Shown here piece by piece: positions 19,301 through 28,808 of a DNA stretch of 64,000 nt. The translations under genes and the position numbers were made by a program. The notes below the pieces were generated by a model, which was given only the letters and a program-made list of their open reading frames with translations, did not search any database and was not told the origin of the DNA. Every line of letters starts with the position of its first letter. Position 1 is the first letter of the stretch. The DNA is taken from assembly GCA_963665915.2 (NCBI GenBank), contig CAXXSG010000011.1, positions 1 to 64,000 of the forward strand, written 5' to 3'. The stretch is from JAFGRU01 sp963665915. GTDB taxonomy: Bacteria > Desulfobacterota > Desulfuromonadia > Desulfuromonadales > JAAYDE01.

Positions 19301-19820
19301 TCTTGAGCAATCGATCGACGACCTTCAGACGGCCATTCAAAAAATAAATCAGACGACCTGTCGGCGCTTCGGGGCCGCGTTTGAGAAGATCAATACCCAG
19401 TTCCGGGAAGTCCTTCCGCGCCTTTTCTGCGGCGGGAAGGGGGAGCTGTTGCTGACTGATGAAAAGAATCTTCTTGAGACCGGGATAGAGGTTATCGTTC
19501 AGCCGCCCGGTAAGAAGCTTCAGGGCTTGGACCTTCTCTCCGGTGGCGAAAAGGCTCTTTCAGCCATTGCTCTCATTTTTTCAACCTTTATGATCAGGCC
19601 GTCACCGTTCTGTCTGATGGATGAGGTGGACGCACCGCTGGATGACGCCAATACCGATCGTTTCAATAACTTGATTAAAGAATTGGCAAAAGATTCTCAG
19701 TTTATTATTATTACTCATAATAAACGGACGATGGAGGCCTGCGACACCCTTTTCGGAGTGACTATGGAAGAGTCTGGTGTTTCCAAAATGGTTTCTGTCC
19801 ATCTTAGCGACTTCAGGTAG
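16305..19820 (+). CDS. smc: Chromosome segregation ATPase SMC
   Basis: This condensin subunit organises and segregates the chromosome. Its 1171 residues are the family's normal length. Walker A is GPNGCGKSN (residues 31-39). Two long coiled coils flank a hinge around residues 520-640 (GLQGMVADFLVVPPELDKAFEAALG). The C-terminal ATPase lobe carries LSGGEKAL and the Walker B FCLMDEVDAPLDD. ScpA and ScpB are not in the window. It heads a plus-strand run with a roadblock-like gene and ftsY. Confidence 0.97.
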   Translation: MRIKQLDIVGFKSFVDKVSLQFPKGMNTIVGPNGCGKSNVFDAFRWVMGESNARSLRGGLMEDVIFKGSETRKPLGMAEVSLILANEDGQVPETYRNCSEIMVTRRLFRNGESEYYINKMRCRRLDIQELFMDSGMGAKSYSIIEQGNIEAILNAKPEDRRALIEEAAGVSKFKSRRKAALRKIESTSQNLKRLEDIIGEIQRQLGSLKRQASKARRFREIREELKATDIRIGRQRYQELEGSVEGIRRSEVQERENQEDISRQICVAEVELEACKSEQLEREERLEVTRQRCFSLSGEVQKLSERLEFTDKDGERIEQESTRIVKELESLQQRNIESREGEQSLQALLLSLESQLRENGESLKDEEEKLSTFLETEQGLITGLTRHREELFRCLNELSRLSNLSEDSRQRLELVENRINRCCNETVRNTGMLSGLEEKTREGEEALARSREKEKVFNAKRVSLESRRASLSRSLAENDESSAVGRERVAGIRSRIESLAELENQAFGDEPSGQQLLLRGLQGMVADFLVVPPELDKAFEAALGKRLQGLLVGKDQDILSIFETARETKTDNYTLVLPFSSFEAGIPFGGGIPLLDLIPFRREIPHHLRNLLHGVYLVENLDPFLEGKIPWGTTLVTGEGEVLSHRGVLSVPAGKSGGTGILGRKREMRQLEKKRKDVELELSQLRFNRQTLLGEMADVEKNFQEMEQQIKEAVFEQQGLRQAEVQLENELRQVRDRLEVLALEQQQLEEEKQSLETGLAVAVKGREEQALEKNRIEARVKIFQDDLAELQGRLGQAREGVTTGKVELGQLRERRSGLQRTLEENRKSILDGEERTLRLQDRREEIYGERNRLVTAREELRAQLETLIPLGEKEQEQLTSLKEQQLQGGERIRLQEDSLKALRILVGAKGEEITNLKFQLQEKNLAMEHLHRAFLERHQLDIRQISENVAEDFDLEAAENRRLELQRYLERIGEVNLTALEEYRTLQERLDFLTSQKDDLEQSIDDLQTAIQKINQTTCRRFGAAFEKINTQFREVLPRLFCGGKGELLLTDEKNLLETGIEVIVQPPGKKLQGLDLLSGGEKALSAIALIFSTFMIRPSPFCLMDEVDAPLDDANTDRFNNLIKELAKDSQFIIITHNKRTMEACDTLFGVTMEESGVSKMVSVHLSDFR

Positions 19821-19826
19821 CTAGCA

Positions 19827-20189
19827 ATGCCTTTCAAAAAAATCCTGGGCAAAATAACGTGGGAGTTTCCTGGACAATGCGGGGCCATCCTGATCGATTC
19901 GATGGGTGAATCCGTGGATATGACCGGAACCTTCAGCCCGTACCGGTTGCGTGCGGCGGGCGCCCATCAGGGAGTTGTGGCGAAAAATCTTGGCGACCAT
20001 ATCCGCCGCCGGGCCCTGACCGAAGTCGAAGAGATCCAGATTCTGACGAATGAGTGGCTGACGCTACTGATTCCCGTTGACCAAGACTATACTCTGGTGT
20101 GCATGTTCGAAAATTGCGGTATCGATTTCAGAAAATTTTTACGTGCGGCCAGACGCTCCATTCAAGAGCTTAAAAAGGAAATGTATTAA
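19827..20189 (+). CDS. Small roadblock/LC7-like protein
   Basis: This 120-residue protein starts six bases after the smc stop. The pattern GAILIDSMGESVDM... LRAAGAHQGVVAKNLGDHI ... DYTLVCMF ... FLRAARRSIQELKKEMY follows the strand-helix order of roadblock/LC7 domains, which regulate small GTPases and polarity proteins. No catalytic motif is visible. The position between smc and ftsY suggests co-transcription. The family call is by eye and only moderately sure. Confidence 0.6.
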   Translation: MPFKKILGKITWEFPGQCGAILIDSMGESVDMTGTFSPYRLRAAGAHQGVVAKNLGDHIRRRALTEVEEIQILTNEWLTLLIPVDQDYTLVCMFENCGIDFRKFLRAARRSIQELKKEMY

Positions 20190-20231
20190 TGGATCAGTTC
20201 AATAACTATAAAAAAATTCTCTTCTGATCTT

Positions 20232-21488
20232 TTGGTGGATTGGTTCAGTCGTTATCAGGAATTTCTTTCTGATCTCATCCTTGCTCTTGGTGTTCCGGAA
20301 ATCCAAAGGCCGGAATTGCTCAAAGCCCTGACTTTTCTCCTGCCCGTGGTTCTTTCTTTTCCTTTCTTTTGGCTTCTGGTCCTGTTCCTGATCAGAAAAA
20401 GAAAAAGGGCGATGTCCGCCGAGAAGTTTGAGGAACCACCGGCAGAGGTCCCGGTTGAGAAAAAGGTTGCACCCCTGCCAACGCAGGAAACAGAGACTGT
20501 CCTGCGGGAAGAAGAGCCGTCCGCTGTACTGCCTGAAGAGAAAATTAAAGAGGCCGCAGTTGCCCCGGTCAGTATTGTCGATCGGATGCGGACCGGTCTG
20601 GCCAAAACCCAGGCGGTTTTTGTCGGTCGTTTGGATGAACTCATCCGTGGCGGCAAAGGGCTCGATGATGACCTGTGGGAAGATCTCGAGGAGGTCCTGA
20701 TAACGGCCGATGTCGGGATGAAGACCACCCTGGAGCTTCGGGAGGCACTGGAGAAGAGACACCGGGAAGGAAAACTGACCGCCACCACCGGACTGCGCAC
20801 GGCCCTTAAGGAAGAGATTCAGGCGCGACTGAATATTAATACGGAAAGCCTCGATTTTGAGGCCTGCAGGCCTTTTGTTCTTATGGTCATCGGTGTCAAC
20901 GGGGTGGGTAAAACAACGACCATAGGCAAGTTGGCGCACCGTCTGGTTCAACAGGAAAAGAAAAAGGTGATTCTGGGTGCCTGCGATACGTTTCGAGCGG
21001 CCGCGGCGGAGCAGTTGGAAATTTGGGCCGAGAGGACCGGTGCGGACATTGTCAGCCACGGGGAAGGGGCCGACCCCGCCGGGGTGGCTTTTGACACGGT
21101 AAAAGCGGCTGTCGCACGTCAGGCGGATGTGGTCATACTCGATACCGCCGGCCGCTTGCATACCAAAGTCAACTTGATGGAAGAGGTTAAAAAAATTCGC
21201 CGCGTGGTGGGACGCGAGATTGCCGGGGCTCCTCACGAAACCCTGCTGGTTCTGGATGCGACCCTGGGCCAGAACTCTCTCATCCAGGCCCAGCTTTTCC
21301 AGGAAGCAGTTGATGTTTCCGGCCTGGCTCTGACCAAACTGGATGGTACAGCGAGGGGCGGAATGATCGTGGCGATCGGCCCCGAACTTCATCTGCCGGT
21401 TCGTTTTGTGGGGATTGGCGAGCAAGTAGATGATCTGCGTCCCTTCGATCCTGAGGTTTTTGTTGAAGCATTATTCGAAATGGCTTGA
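20232..21488 (+). CDS. ftsY: Signal recognition particle receptor FtsY
   Basis: FtsY docks ribosome-nascent chain-SRP complexes at the membrane. The protein of about 418 residues has an N-terminal hydrophobic segment (LLPVVLSFPFFWLLVLFLI), an acidic Glu/Pro-rich linker, a four-helix N domain, and the SRP GTPase G domain with GVNGVGKTTTIGKLA, DTFRAAAAEQL, DTAGRL and TKLDGTARGG. The start is uncertain: TTG 20232 or GTG 20235, both without a clear ribosome-binding site. The membrane-helix N-terminus occurs in some FtsY proteins. Confidence 0.95.
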   Translation: MVDWFSRYQEFLSDLILALGVPEIQRPELLKALTFLLPVVLSFPFFWLLVLFLIRKRKRAMSAEKFEEPPAEVPVEKKVAPLPTQETETVLREEEPSAVLPEEKIKEAAVAPVSIVDRMRTGLAKTQAVFVGRLDELIRGGKGLDDDLWEDLEEVLITADVGMKTTLELREALEKRHREGKLTATTGLRTALKEEIQARLNINTESLDFEACRPFVLMVIGVNGVGKTTTIGKLAHRLVQQEKKKVILGACDTFRAAAAEQLEIWAERTGADIVSHGEGADPAGVAFDTVKAAVARQADVVILDTAGRLHTKVNLMEEVKKIRRVVGREIAGAPHETLLVLDATLGQNSLIQAQLFQEAVDVSGLALTKLDGTARGGMIVAIGPELHLPVRFVGIGEQVDDLRPFDPEVFVEALFEMA

Positions 21489-21546
21489 AAAATGTTGACT
21501 TTACCCTTGTTGCTTCCTAAGATTTAAAGAATTCGAGGTTTTAATA

Positions 21547-21725
21547 ATGGACAATGGTGTTTTTGAAAAACTGGAAAACAAAATCGACCAGGTTTTAGAG
21601 AAAAACAGGCAACTCGAAGAAAGGTGTCGCAATCTGTTGGAGGAAAGAAACGCTTTAACCAAGAAAGGGAGAGAGTTACAACGGAACTGGACCGAATTTT
21701 AGCCAAGTTTGAATATCTGGGTTAG
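21547..21725 (+). pseudogene. ZapB-like coiled-coil gene with a one-base frameshift
   Basis: The ATG at 21547 reads MDNGVFEKLENKIDQVLEKN and RQLEERCRNLLEERNALTKK, then runs out of frame and stops near 21702. Shifting by -1 around AAGAAAGGG (21661-21669) gives ERERVTTELDRILAKFEYLG and a stop at 21725, nine bases before zapA. The joined product is about 59 residues, almost entirely coiled coil, the size and position of ZapB-like division proteins that pair with ZapA. Both halves fit one another, so one base is extra or the gene is broken. It is too short for most gene callers. Confidence 0.65.
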
Positions 21726-21733
21726 GAGATAAT

Positions 21734-22000
21734 TTGAAGAGTGTTGTCCATGTAAACATTCTGGGTCAGCAATATGCCATCCGAAGTACCGTAGATCCTG
21801 AAGAGGTTGAGAAGGTTGCGGCTTTTGTTAATGGTAAGATTTCTGAGGTTTCTTCCGCCAGCAGGGCGGTAGACTCCCATCAGGCGATTGTGCTGGCTTT
21901 TCTGAATGTGGCTGGAGAATATCTTCAGGAAAAGGAGTCGAACCGGGAGTACGAAGAGAAGCTCAACAGGCTTCTGGGCAGGCTGGATGAGGTTTCCTGA
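21734..22000 (+). CDS. zapA: Cell division protein ZapA
   Basis: ZapA bundles FtsZ filaments. This 88-residue protein starts at TTG 21734 behind AGGAGATAA. It reads VVHVNILGQQYAIRSTVDPEEVEKVAAFVNGKI, the ZapA head domain, then a C-terminal coiled coil (NREYEEKLNRLLGRLDEV). It follows the zapB-like frame. The order zapA - 6S RNA - fthC matches the zapA-ssrS-fau arrangement of E. coli. Confidence 0.9.
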   Translation: MKSVVHVNILGQQYAIRSTVDPEEVEKVAAFVNGKISEVSSASRAVDSHQAIVLAFLNVAGEYLQEKESNREYEEKLNRLLGRLDEVS

Positions 22001-22191
22001 CTTTTCGTGGGGTGGCACTTTGTGGTCCATTCAGGTGCATTCTGGTGGCGGCCTGAGTATAAAAGGTACGGCAGGGCTGGAATTTTTTATTGAAAAAAAC
22101 CTTCCGGGACCGACCTCCTTATCCGGAATATTTAAATTTGCGGATTTCGATTCGACATTCGCTGAAAGTGTGCACGAAGAAGATGCCCGCT
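22001..22191 (+). ncRNA. ssrS: Probable 6S RNA
   Basis: The position between zapA and fthC is the conserved site of ssrS. The sequence folds as 6S should. The closing stem pairs CTTTTCGTG (22001-22009) with CACGAAGAAG and CACTTT (22016-22021) with AAAGTG. A large open central bubble follows on both sides. The terminal arm pairs GGTACGG with CCGACC and GGAATTTTTT with AAAAAA..TTCC around an ATTG loop. Total length is about 190 bases, right for 6S, which binds sigma70 RNA polymerase as an open-promoter mimic. Exact ends and promoter are not determined. Confidence 0.65.
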
Positions 22192-22257
22192 TAAGGCAAA
22201 AAAAAAATTGAATCTCTGATGTGAGATTTAGTTAAGCAATAGATTGGAAATGGAAAT

Positions 22258-22463
22258 AAATCAGCCACTTTTTTTGTCTATGCGGCTGATTTGACGGCTT
22301 TTGATATACTTGTCCTGGTCTGAGTCGCCGTAAATCCAAACGGCTCAATGCCCAGCTTGCCAACCGCTTTTCCCGGGGGACAGCATTAGTTCTGAAAAGT
22401 TTATATAGATTACTCCTGCTCAGGCTTCTCACCTCCGAATGCTGTTTTCCAATTCGGGAAAAG
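22258..22463. other. Two further stem-loops upstream of fthC
   Basis: The gap 22192-22536 holds no gene. AAATCAGCC (22258-22266) pairs perfectly with GGCTGATTT (22284-22292), with a T-run inside the loop. Further on CTTTTCCCG (22367-22375) pairs with CGGGAAAAG (22455-22463), GGGGA with TTTCC, and CAGCATT (22381-22387) with AATGCTG (22438-22444). That makes a stem of about 21 pairs with a 50-base apical loop. An extended -10 (TGATATACT) lies near 22302. It could be a leader structure or a separate small RNA. Confidence 0.4.
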
Positions 22464-22536
22464 TTCCATTCCCGACCTTTTCTTACCTGAATTTCTTCAG
22501 AGATTTGGCCGCTCGGCCTGTTCCGTCTCTGGTTTT

Positions 22537-23124
22537 ATGACCAAAAATTATCTTCGCCAGAAATTGTTGACCAGGCGCAGAGCCCTGCCAACTGACAAGC
22601 GTTTGGCCAAAAGCCGGGAAATTCAGGCGCGTTTCATCGGGACCGAGTTGTTCCAAAATGCCCGGGCGCTAGGTCTGTACAGCCCGATTTATAACGAAGT
22701 TCTAACCGAGGAAATTTTTTCAGCTTCACTGAAAACGGGCAAAAAGGTGGTTTTCCCGCGGGTTTGTGAGCGTCGTCTGGAGTTTATCGAGGTTCAAAAC
22801 TTGGAGGATCTCCGCAAAGGCGCTTTTGGTATCAAGGAGCCAATCAAGGAGAAACCCAGCCCTGTTTCCGAGCTGGATCTTTTGGTTGTTCCAGGGGTGG
22901 TTTTCGATGTACAGGGAGGCCGCCTGGGATACGGACAAGGGTTTTATGATCGAGTTTTGCAGAAGCAGACGAAAAAGCTGATACTTATTGGACTTTGTTA
23001 TGAAATTCAACTTGTTACGTTTCTTCCGAAAGAAAACCACGATGTTCTCATGGATGGTGTTGTGACTGAGAGACGCCTGGTTTGGAGGGAAAAAGCACAT
23101 CTATTAGGGAGGAGTGAATTTTGA
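22537..23124 (+). CDS. fthC: 5-formyltetrahydrofolate cyclo-ligase
   Basis: This enzyme converts 5-formyl-THF to 5,10-methenyl-THF with ATP. It has 195 residues. The N-terminus carries RQKLLTRRRALPTDKRLAKS. The family signature LLVVPGVVFDVQGGRLGYGQGFYDR contains the Gly-rich nucleotide/folate site. Its stop overlaps the rny start codon by four bases (TTGA). Confidence 0.92.
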   Translation: MTKNYLRQKLLTRRRALPTDKRLAKSREIQARFIGTELFQNARALGLYSPIYNEVLTEEIFSASLKTGKKVVFPRVCERRLEFIEVQNLEDLRKGAFGIKEPIKEKPSPVSELDLLVVPGVVFDVQGGRLGYGQGFYDRVLQKQTKKLILIGLCYEIQLVTFLPKENHDVLMDGVVTERRLVWREKAHLLGRSEF

Positions 23125-24683
23125 AAGTAGAGATTGCATTTATAATTTTTGGACTGGCCCTGGCAGCTGGCGTCGCCATCGGCTATTTTCTGCGCAACAA
23201 ACTTATGCAGTCGCGTTTGTCAGATGCCAGAATGGCTGCTGATCAGATCATTGAAACCGCCAGAAAAGAAGCGGACACGCTGCGCAAAGAGGCCCAGATT
23301 CAAGCCAAGGACACGGTGCTTCAGGCTAAAATTGGGTGGGAGAACGAAAGCAGGGAAGAGCGTCAAGAACTTCAGGCTTCCGAGAAACGTTTATTCCAGA
23401 AAGAAGAAAACCTGGATCGGAAATCGGGGCAGCTTGATGGGCGTGAGGAAGAATTGTCCAGAAAAGAACAAAGTCTGAACGACAAATCCATTCAGCAAGC
23501 GCAGAAGGAAAAGGAAGTTGAAAGTCTGCTTCAGCAGCAGAGAGAAAAGCTTGAAAATCTTTCGGGGATCAGTTCCGAAGATGCCAAAAACCGGCTGATG
23601 GAGGAGATGGAGAGCGCTGCACGTCATGATTGTGCCAAGCGAATCAAGCTGATCGAGGATGAAGCCAAAGAGACGGCGGAGAAAAAAGCCAAAAAAATAA
23701 TTTCCCTGGCTATTCAGAGGTATGCCGGTGACTATGTGGCTGAAAGGGCTGTAAGTGTCGTTCCTCTCCCTTCCGATGAAATGAAAGGGCGCATCATTGG
23801 CCGGGAAGGTCGGAATATTCGGGCGATAGAAGCGGCAACGGGCATCGATCTTATTATTGATGACACTCCTGAAGCAGTGATTCTCTCGGGTTTCAATCCG
23901 GTCCGCCGGGAAGTGGCCAGACTCGCCCTGGAGCGCTTGATCAGCGACGGCAGAATTCATCCGGCGCGCATTGAAGAGATGGTCAACAAGGCGACCGAAG
24001 AGGTGGAAAACACTATCCGCGAGTCGGGCGAAAGGGCTGTCTTTGATGTCGGGGTTCACGGCACTCATCCCGAAATCGTAAAGCTCATCGGTCGCCTCAG
24101 GTATCGGACATCCTATGGCCAGAACATGCTTCAGCATTCTCTGGAGGTGGCCTTTTTGTGTGGGGTCATGGCCGCGGAGCTGGGCCTGAATACGAAACAG
24201 GCGAAGTGGGCAGGCTTAGTACATGATATCGGCAAGGCTGTTGACCATGAAGTCGAGGGTTCCCATGCCGTTATTGGTGCGGACCTGCTGAAAAAGTATG
24301 GAGAAGACCCGCAGATCATCCACGCAGTGGCTGCCCATCACGAGGACGAACCGCCACAGACGATCCTAGCGGTGCTCGTGCAGGCCGGAGATGCACTTTC
24401 CGGTGCGCGCCCGGGAGCTCGCCGGGAGATGCTTGAAACCTATGTCAAGCGTTTGGAGGATCTGGAGCGGATCGGGACATCTTTCCGCGAAGTAACCAGC
24501 TGCTATGCGATCCAGGCAGGAAGGGAAATCCGTGTCATGGTGACGAGTGAGGATGTCTCCGACGCCCAGGCCGCGGTGGTGGCCCGGGAAATGGCCCGGA
24601 AAATTGAAAAAGAAATGACCTATCCGGGACAGATTAAGGTGAATGTCATTCGCGAAACCCGTTCTGTTGAGTATGCCCGCTGA
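23121..24683 (+). CDS. rny: Ribonuclease Y
   Basis: This membrane-anchored endoribonuclease initiates mRNA decay. It starts at TTG 23121 behind GGGAGGAG and is 520 residues, as usual. It has an N-terminal membrane helix (IAFIIFGLALAAGVAIGYFL), a long Lys/Glu-rich coiled coil to about residue 190, a KH domain with GRIIGREGRNIRAIE, and an HD domain with HSLEVAFLCG...GLVHDIGKAVDHE and AHHEDEPP. It overlaps fthC and is followed 15 bases later by ymdB, the common pairing. Confidence 0.96.
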   Translation: MKVEIAFIIFGLALAAGVAIGYFLRNKLMQSRLSDARMAADQIIETARKEADTLRKEAQIQAKDTVLQAKIGWENESREERQELQASEKRLFQKEENLDRKSGQLDGREEELSRKEQSLNDKSIQQAQKEKEVESLLQQQREKLENLSGISSEDAKNRLMEEMESAARHDCAKRIKLIEDEAKETAEKKAKKIISLAIQRYAGDYVAERAVSVVPLPSDEMKGRIIGREGRNIRAIEAATGIDLIIDDTPEAVILSGFNPVRREVARLALERLISDGRIHPARIEEMVNKATEEVENTIRESGERAVFDVGVHGTHPEIVKLIGRLRYRTSYGQNMLQHSLEVAFLCGVMAAELGLNTKQAKWAGLVHDIGKAVDHEVEGSHAVIGADLLKKYGEDPQIIHAVAAHHEDEPPQTILAVLVQAGDALSGARPGARREMLETYVKRLEDLERIGTSFREVTSCYAIQAGREIRVMVTSEDVSDAQAAVVAREMARKIEKEMTYPGQIKVNVIRETRSVEYAR

Positions 24684-24698
24684 GAAAGACCCCATTTT

Positions 24699-25490
24699 AT
24701 GAATGTTCTATTGATCGGTGATATTATTGGGCGCCCGGGACGCACTGCACTCAGGCGGGGACTGGACCGCCTGAGAAAAAAAGTTGATCTTGAATTTGTC
24801 ATCGCCAACGGCGAAAATGCCGCTGCGGGGCTCGGTCTGACAGCAGAGCTCGCCAGGGAGATTATTGACTCCGGCGTCGACGTGATTACATCGGGAAACC
24901 ATATCTGGCACAAGAAGGAGATTACCGGGTTTTTAGAGGATGAGCCCCGTTTGTTAAGGCCGGCGAATTATCCGGAAGGGGCTCCCGGACGCGGTTCTGG
25001 TGTTTTTATATCCATGAACGGTTTTAAACTCGGGGTGTTAAACCTGGAGGGAAGGACGTTCATGAACAACCTTGAGTGCCCTTTTCTCAAAGCGGACCGG
25101 CTTGTTGCAGATTTAAAAAAGAAAGCGCCCGTTTTGTTGGTGGATTTTCATGCCGAGACGACTAGTGAAAAGATGGCCATGGGCTTTTATCTGGCAGGCA
25201 GGGTGTCGGTTATTGCCGGTACCCACACCCACGTCCAGACGGCGGATGAAAGGGTGCTTTCCGGAGGTACGGCCTATATCACCGACCTGGGAATGACAGG
25301 GAGCTTCGATAGTGTTATCGGCTTTCGTCCCGAGCAGGCTATTGAGCGTTTTCTGACCCAACGGCCGGTACGCCTGGAAGTGGCCAAGGGCAATTTGATG
25401 CTTAACGGTCTGATCGTAGATATAGACCCCGAGAGTGGTAAGGCGAACCATGTTGAGCGGATTTTTGAGAAAATAGAGGCAGACACCTGA
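24699..25490 (+). CDS. ymdB: YmdB-family metallophosphoesterase
   Basis: This 263-residue protein of the TIGR00282 family hydrolyses 2',3'-cyclic nucleotides in characterised members. Metal-site motifs are visible: VLLIGDIIGRPGR, VIANGENAAAGLGLT, TSGNHIWHKKEI, LVDFHAETTSEK and AGTHTHVQTADER. It lies directly behind rny, consistent with a shared role in RNA turnover. Confidence 0.92.
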   Translation: MNVLLIGDIIGRPGRTALRRGLDRLRKKVDLEFVIANGENAAAGLGLTAELAREIIDSGVDVITSGNHIWHKKEITGFLEDEPRLLRPANYPEGAPGRGSGVFISMNGFKLGVLNLEGRTFMNNLECPFLKADRLVADLKKKAPVLLVDFHAETTSEKMAMGFYLAGRVSVIAGTHTHVQTADERVLSGGTAYITDLGMTGSFDSVIGFRPEQAIERFLTQRPVRLEVAKGNLMLNGLIVDIDPESGKANHVERIFEKIEADT

Positions 25491-25526
25491 CTGATATAAA
25501 TTACTATGAATTGACAGAGAGGAAAA

Positions 25527-26747
25527 ATGAGATCCGTTGATGAGCAGATGGCACTTATTCGCCGCGGTGCGGCAGAAATTTTGGTGGAAACGGAGCTTGA
25601 GGAGAAGCTGAAAGATTCCTTCTCCAGCGGCAAGCCGTTGAGAATCAAAACCGGATTCGATCCGACCGCGCCGGATCTTCATCTCGGACATACCGTTCTT
25701 ATCCAGAAAATGAAACAGTTTCAGGATCTGGGTCACGAAGTTTGTTTTCTGATCGGTGATTTTACCGGCATGATCGGTGACCCGACGGGAAAAAATGAAA
25801 CCCGCAAGGTTTTGACCAGAGAGCAGATTCTGGAAAATGCCAAAACCTATGAGAAGCAGATTTTCAGGATTCTGGATTCCAAAAGGACAAAGGTCGTATT
25901 TAACAGTGAGTGGATGGGTAAGATGAGCGCCGCCGACATGATCGGCCTGGCGGCTCACCATACCGTTGCTAGAATGCTGGAACGGGATGATTTTCAAAAA
26001 CGTTTCAAGGGGCAGCAGCCGATTTCCATCCATGAATTTTTATATCCCATTGTGCAGGGATATGATTCCGTGGCTCTCGAAGCTGATGTGGAGCTGGGAG
26101 GGACTGACCAGAAATTTAATCTCCTGGTCGGGCGGGAATTGCAGAAACATTTCGGCCAGAAACCGCAGAGTGTTTTGATGATGCCATTGTTGGAAGGTCT
26201 TGATGGTGTCAATAAAATGAGCAAGTCGTTGAACAATTACATTGGCATCACCGAACCTGCCAAAGAGATTTACGGCAAAGTGATGAGTATTTCCGATGAG
26301 TTGATGGCCCGTTATTATGAACTTTTATCCGATATAGAATTGAGTGAACTGGAAAATATCAAGGATGGGATTAAGGGTGATCCCGGCGGGCGACATCCGA
26401 TGGAAAGCAAAAAACAGCTCGCTCGGGAATTGGTTGCCCGCTATTATGATGCTCCTGAGGCGGTAGGGGCGGAACAGGAATTTATCAACCAGTTCAAACA
26501 GAAAGAAATCCCTGAAGATTTGCCGGAAGTAAAAATTTCAACCTCATCCCCTCTGTGGATCTGCCGACTGCTTATGGAGGCGGGTCTTGTCAAGTCCAAC
26601 GGTGAGGCCAGGCGTATGATAAAACAGGGCGGGGTCAAGGTCGATGGTGCTAAAATTGAGGACGACAATCTTGAAGTCCAGCCGGAAGATGATATTATTC
26701 TTCAAGTCGGGAAACGCAAGTTTGCAAAAATAATTTTCTTATCTTAA
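25527..26747 (+). CDS. tyrS: Tyrosyl-tRNA synthetase
   Basis: This class I synthetase for tRNA-Tyr has 406 residues and starts behind AGAGAGGAAA. HIGH appears as DLHLGHTV (residues 52-55) and KMSKS as NKMSKSLNNYIG. The C-terminal S4 domain contains GEARRMIKQGGVKVDGAKI. The sequence belongs to the TyrS type with DPTAPDLHLGH. It is the last gene before the ribosomal RNA operon. Confidence 0.96.
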   Translation: MRSVDEQMALIRRGAAEILVETELEEKLKDSFSSGKPLRIKTGFDPTAPDLHLGHTVLIQKMKQFQDLGHEVCFLIGDFTGMIGDPTGKNETRKVLTREQILENAKTYEKQIFRILDSKRTKVVFNSEWMGKMSAADMIGLAAHHTVARMLERDDFQKRFKGQQPISIHEFLYPIVQGYDSVALEADVELGGTDQKFNLLVGRELQKHFGQKPQSVLMMPLLEGLDGVNKMSKSLNNYIGITEPAKEIYGKVMSISDELMARYYELLSDIELSELENIKDGIKGDPGGRHPMESKKQLARELVARYYDAPEAVGAEQEFINQFKQKEIPEDLPEVKISTSSPLWICRLLMEAGLVKSNGEARRMIKQGGVKVDGAKIEDDNLEVQPEDDIILQVGKRKFAKIIFLS

Positions 26748-26844
26748 CATCGGAAAATTATTATGTTTAATGAGGTGTTAGAGCCACATTAAATTTAAGT
26801 TGTCCCAAGGCAAAAAAAAATACCGAAAAAAAACAAAAATGACC

Positions 26845-26873
26845 TTGACAACTTTCTTGATTTTAAGTAAAAC
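26845..26873 (+). promoter_or_regulatory. Upstream rRNA promoter (P1 candidate)
   Basis: TTGACA (26845-26850), 17 bases, then TAAAAC (26868-26873). The preceding 40 bases are very A-rich, as an UP element would be. It lies about 180 bases before the 16S start. Confidence 0.5.
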
Positions 26874-26920
26874 ATGCTTCGCTTTGACGCACGGACAGGA
26901 AAAAAAGACTGACAAAAAGA

Positions 26921-26949
26921 TTGACAAAGAAATTTTTGTGAAATATAGT
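26921..26949 (+). promoter_or_regulatory. Main rRNA promoter (P2 candidate)
   Basis: A perfect -35 TTGACA (26921-26926), exactly 17 bases, and TATAGT (26944-26949). Transcription would start near 26956, about 95 bases before the 16S 5' end. It is in tandem with the upstream candidate. Confidence 0.8.
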
Positions 26950-27050
26950 CAAAAACTGTCCTTGAGAAATTTGATCTTTGAAAACTAAATAGCAAGCAGC
27001 AATACGTTTGTGAGATCCAAGTCAATTATTTGATTAAAATCTTCAGAATA

Positions 27051-28615
<1,565 letters not shown>

Positions 28616-28723
28616 CCTTCCTGTCGTAAGACAGAGGCTTAACTGGAACTTACAAACGATGCTTGCTATTTAGTTTTGAGAGATCAATATACACAGATCT
28701 TTTAAATTGTGATTGGATGTTAT

Positions 28724-28800
28724 GGGCTAGTAGCTCAGCTGGCTAGAGCACACGACTGATAATCGTGAGGTCGGAGGTTCAAGTCCTCCCTGGCCCACCA
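28724..28800 (+). tRNA. tRNA-Ile (GAT)
   Basis: A 77-base cloverleaf with encoded CCA. The acceptor GGGCTAG pairs with CTGGCCC, the D arm is AGCTCAGCTGGCTAGAGC, the anticodon loop CTGATAA carries GAT, and the T arm is GGAGGTTCAAGTCCTCC. It is in the 16S-23S spacer. Confidence 0.97.
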
Positions 28801-28808
28801 TGCTTATT

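Noticed and set aside
20199..21425. 408-codon minus-strand frame antisense to ftsY
   Set aside because: Shadow frame; the plus strand encodes a full FtsY GTPase.
21655..21675. Programmed -1 frameshift in the zapB-like gene
   Set aside because: The codons AAG AAA GGG do not form an X XXY YYZ heptamer, and the tRNAs could not re-pair in the -1 frame. No stimulatory hairpin was seen.
26800..26988. Short frame just upstream of the 16S gene
   Set aside because: It overlaps both rRNA promoters and is Lys-rich only because the DNA is A-rich.
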